DNA of 64,000 bases. Origin: Paenibacillus phyllosphaerae (GTDB taxonomy: Bacteria; Bacillota; Bacilli; Paenibacillales; Paenibacillaceae). The stretch covers positions 868,001 to 932,000 of the forward strand of contig NZ_JACHXK010000001.1 in NCBI RefSeq assembly GCF_014192105.1. The letters are read 5' to 3'. The notes beneath the pieces are model-generated. The model did no database searches. It worked only from the letters and a program-made list of their open reading frames with translations, and was not told where the DNA came from. Made by a program: the position numbers and the translations under genes. Of this stretch, positions 62,690-64,000 are shown one piece after another (the stretch's first letter is position 1; each line of letters starts with the position of its first letter).

Positions 62690-64000
62690 TTAAGACATGA
62701 CGTACAAATAGTAATCCAGCTTGCCTAGTACCTGCCGCATCGAACGGTAAGACAGCAGCGTGAACACGACCGAACCGGCCAGCACGCCGAATACCGCCCA
62801 TTCGTAGCCGATCCAACGGCTGAGCAGGAAACCGGTGACCATGTTGACGAGCAGCGCCCGTACGATGGCCTTGTTGATGAGCTCAGGCTGGGAGATCGCG
62901 AATAACGTGACGGAATTCATCAGCCCGATCGCCAGGATGACATAGGAGAGCAACCCGATGACGAAGACGAACATCGTCGTGTTGCTGGCGATCAGATGCT
63001 CCCCGCGGCTGGCCAGATACATGCGGTCGAAGATGAGCATGAGGTAGAAGATGAGCGCGGCGCTCGCCGCGGACACCGCCGTCACGATGACGAGCATTCG
63101 GACGTAGATCTGCTGGAACCGCTCGTTCATCAGTCCCGCCTCGAAGCCCCAGTAGCGTTTGTAGCTGGCTTCGACCTCGAGCATCATTTTGTTCACCATG
63201 ACCTCGCAGACGCCAAGCGGGATCATGAGCGACAGCAGCGCGAAATCCAGCCCCAGCTCGTACTCGCCCCGGAACCAGATGAAGTACGGCATATACGACT
63301 CATTCGCCGACCAAGCCATCACCCGGTCCACGAACAGGAAGGTGAAATATAAGAAGCCGTAGATGAAATACGGCATGATTGCATAGACCGCGATGGGCAA
63401 GCGCGTCAGCTTCGGGGCAATGCCCTTCTCTTCCTTTTTCTCCGCCTGGTTGAAGTAATAGAGCACGAGCCCCATGCCCGCGACCGAGACGACGAGAATC
63501 GCGACGAGCTGCGAGAAGATGATGTCCCACCCTGCCACCTGGAACAACACGTATACGATCCCGATCCCGATCACGATCAGCCCGGTGAACGTCAGTTCGC
63601 GCCTTAAGATGTACATGACCGTCACCGACAGCCAGATCGACGTCAGGAAGAAGAAGTACAGGATGATGTACAGGAACATCGCCATCGGGAAAAGGTTAAA
63701 CACGACGTTGGCCACCAGGAGCAGCAGCCCGCAGACGCCGGCGGTCACATACCCGAAGCGAATGAATTGGAACGTCACTTTGCGCGCCATGTTGTAATAG
63801 CTCTGCGAGATATAGAAGAACCCTCTGCGGGCGATCGCCTGCGTGTACCCGCCGACCACGATGAAGCTGGCGATCGTGCCGATCGCGATGCAGGTCGCGA
63901 GCTCCACGGACAAGTTCTGGTACGACCAGAGCGAGAAGCGCAGCGTCAGCATCGAGATGACCGACAACGCCATCGGCAAGGCGAAGATAACGCCGCGCAG
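62690..64000 (-). CDS. Multi-TM flippase-like protein, truncated by window edge
   Basis: At least 436 residues with about 12 membrane helices. The frame is open through the right edge, so the start is outside the window. The helices, the charged FFYISQSYYNMARKVTFQF loop and the ending KLDYYLYVMS resemble PelG-type exporters of the MOP superfamily. That assignment is from pattern only. Together with the GH114 gene and the deacetylase it hints at a Pel-like, amino-sugar-rich exopolysaccharide. First gene seen of the minus-strand cluster. Confidence 0.75.
   Translation of the reverse strand: MRGVIFALPMALSVISMLTLRFSLWSYQNLSVELATCIAIGTIASFIVVGGYTQAIARRGFFYISQSYYNMARKVTFQFIRFGYVTAGVCGLLLLVANVVFNLFPMAMFLYIILYFFFLTSIWLSVTVMYILRRELTFTGLIVIGIGIVYVLFQVAGWDIIFSQLVAILVVSVAGMGLVLYYFNQAEKKEEKGIAPKLTRLPIAVYAIMPYFIYGFLYFTFLFVDRVMAWSANESYMPYFIWFRGEYELGLDFALLSLMIPLGVCEVMVNKMMLEVEASYKRYWGFEAGLMNERFQQIYVRMLVIVTAVSAASAALIFYLMLIFDRMYLASRGEHLIASNTTMFVFVIGLLSYVILAIGLMNSVTLFAISQPELINKAIVRALLVNMVTGFLLSRWIGYEWAVFGVLAGSVVFTLLSYRSMRQVLGKLDYYLYVMS

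Noticed and set aside
60867-62816. 649-residue minus-strand ORF
   Set aside because: Out-of-frame shadow of the 60632-62638 membrane protein; Arg/Gly/Ala-rich and without domain pattern.

Overview
The window (about 55% GC by eye) looks like chromosome of a Paenibacillaceae member (Paenibacillus- or Cohnella-like). It has Bacillus-type Shine-Dalgarno sites, many TTG/GTG starts and an AUU start on infC. It also has a YesM-type sensor kinase, secreted proteins with copper-amine-oxidase 'stalk' domains, and the MnmL/MnmM (YtqA/YtqB) gene pair. I saw no rRNA, tRNA, CRISPR array or phage module.

Layout. 1-131: tandem 47-bp hairpin-forming repeats. 132-8133: housekeeping and envelope genes, including infC-rpmI-rplT behind an L20-type leader, two glycosyltransferases, a PAP2 phosphatase and trmB. 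8471-29179: a mosaic of metabolic, tRNA-modification, alarmone, potassium-uptake and stress genes. These include mnmL-mnmM, manA, a B12-radical SAM enzyme, a trypsin-like protease, a small alarmone synthetase, ktrB and pirin. There is also a csaA copy broken by a relative of the repeat at the window start, and a kinase/solute-binding-protein pair. Three copies of a roughly 350-470 bp multi-hairpin repeat lie in this part (7386-7852, 12656-13005, 16684-17046).

29370-47654 is a complete type IV pilus locus. The minus-strand operon pilB-pilT-pilC-pilA-pilD-pilMN(fused)-pilO is followed, beyond a divergent 2307-residue Ig-like surface protein, by three minor-pilin genes (PilV-, PilW- and PilX-like). 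The giant protein sits between the core and minor-pilin operons and is a candidate pilus-associated adhesin.

47850-52804: a GH114-type glycosidase gene, then a minus-strand lasso peptide cluster. Its order of transcription is cyclase (C), a 45-residue precursor (A, 50591-50728) and an ABC exporter (D). The precursor is too short for ordinary gene calling. The core peptide begins GGPNGFVPD, which predicts a Gly1-Asp9 macrolactam, and ends HDS, like paeninodin. The leader peptidase/RRE genes (B1, B2) are not in the window. This is the strongest candidate for an undescribed system.

52943-64000: a minus-strand exopolysaccharide cluster. It holds a large multi-TM protein of the flippase type cut by the window edge, a polytopic membrane protein, an ATP-grasp enzyme, a NodB-type deacetylase, a MurJ-like flippase, a DPM1-like glycosyltransferase, a DUF2304 protein, a membrane protein with a degenerate HD-GYP domain, and a sugar-nucleotide epimerase.
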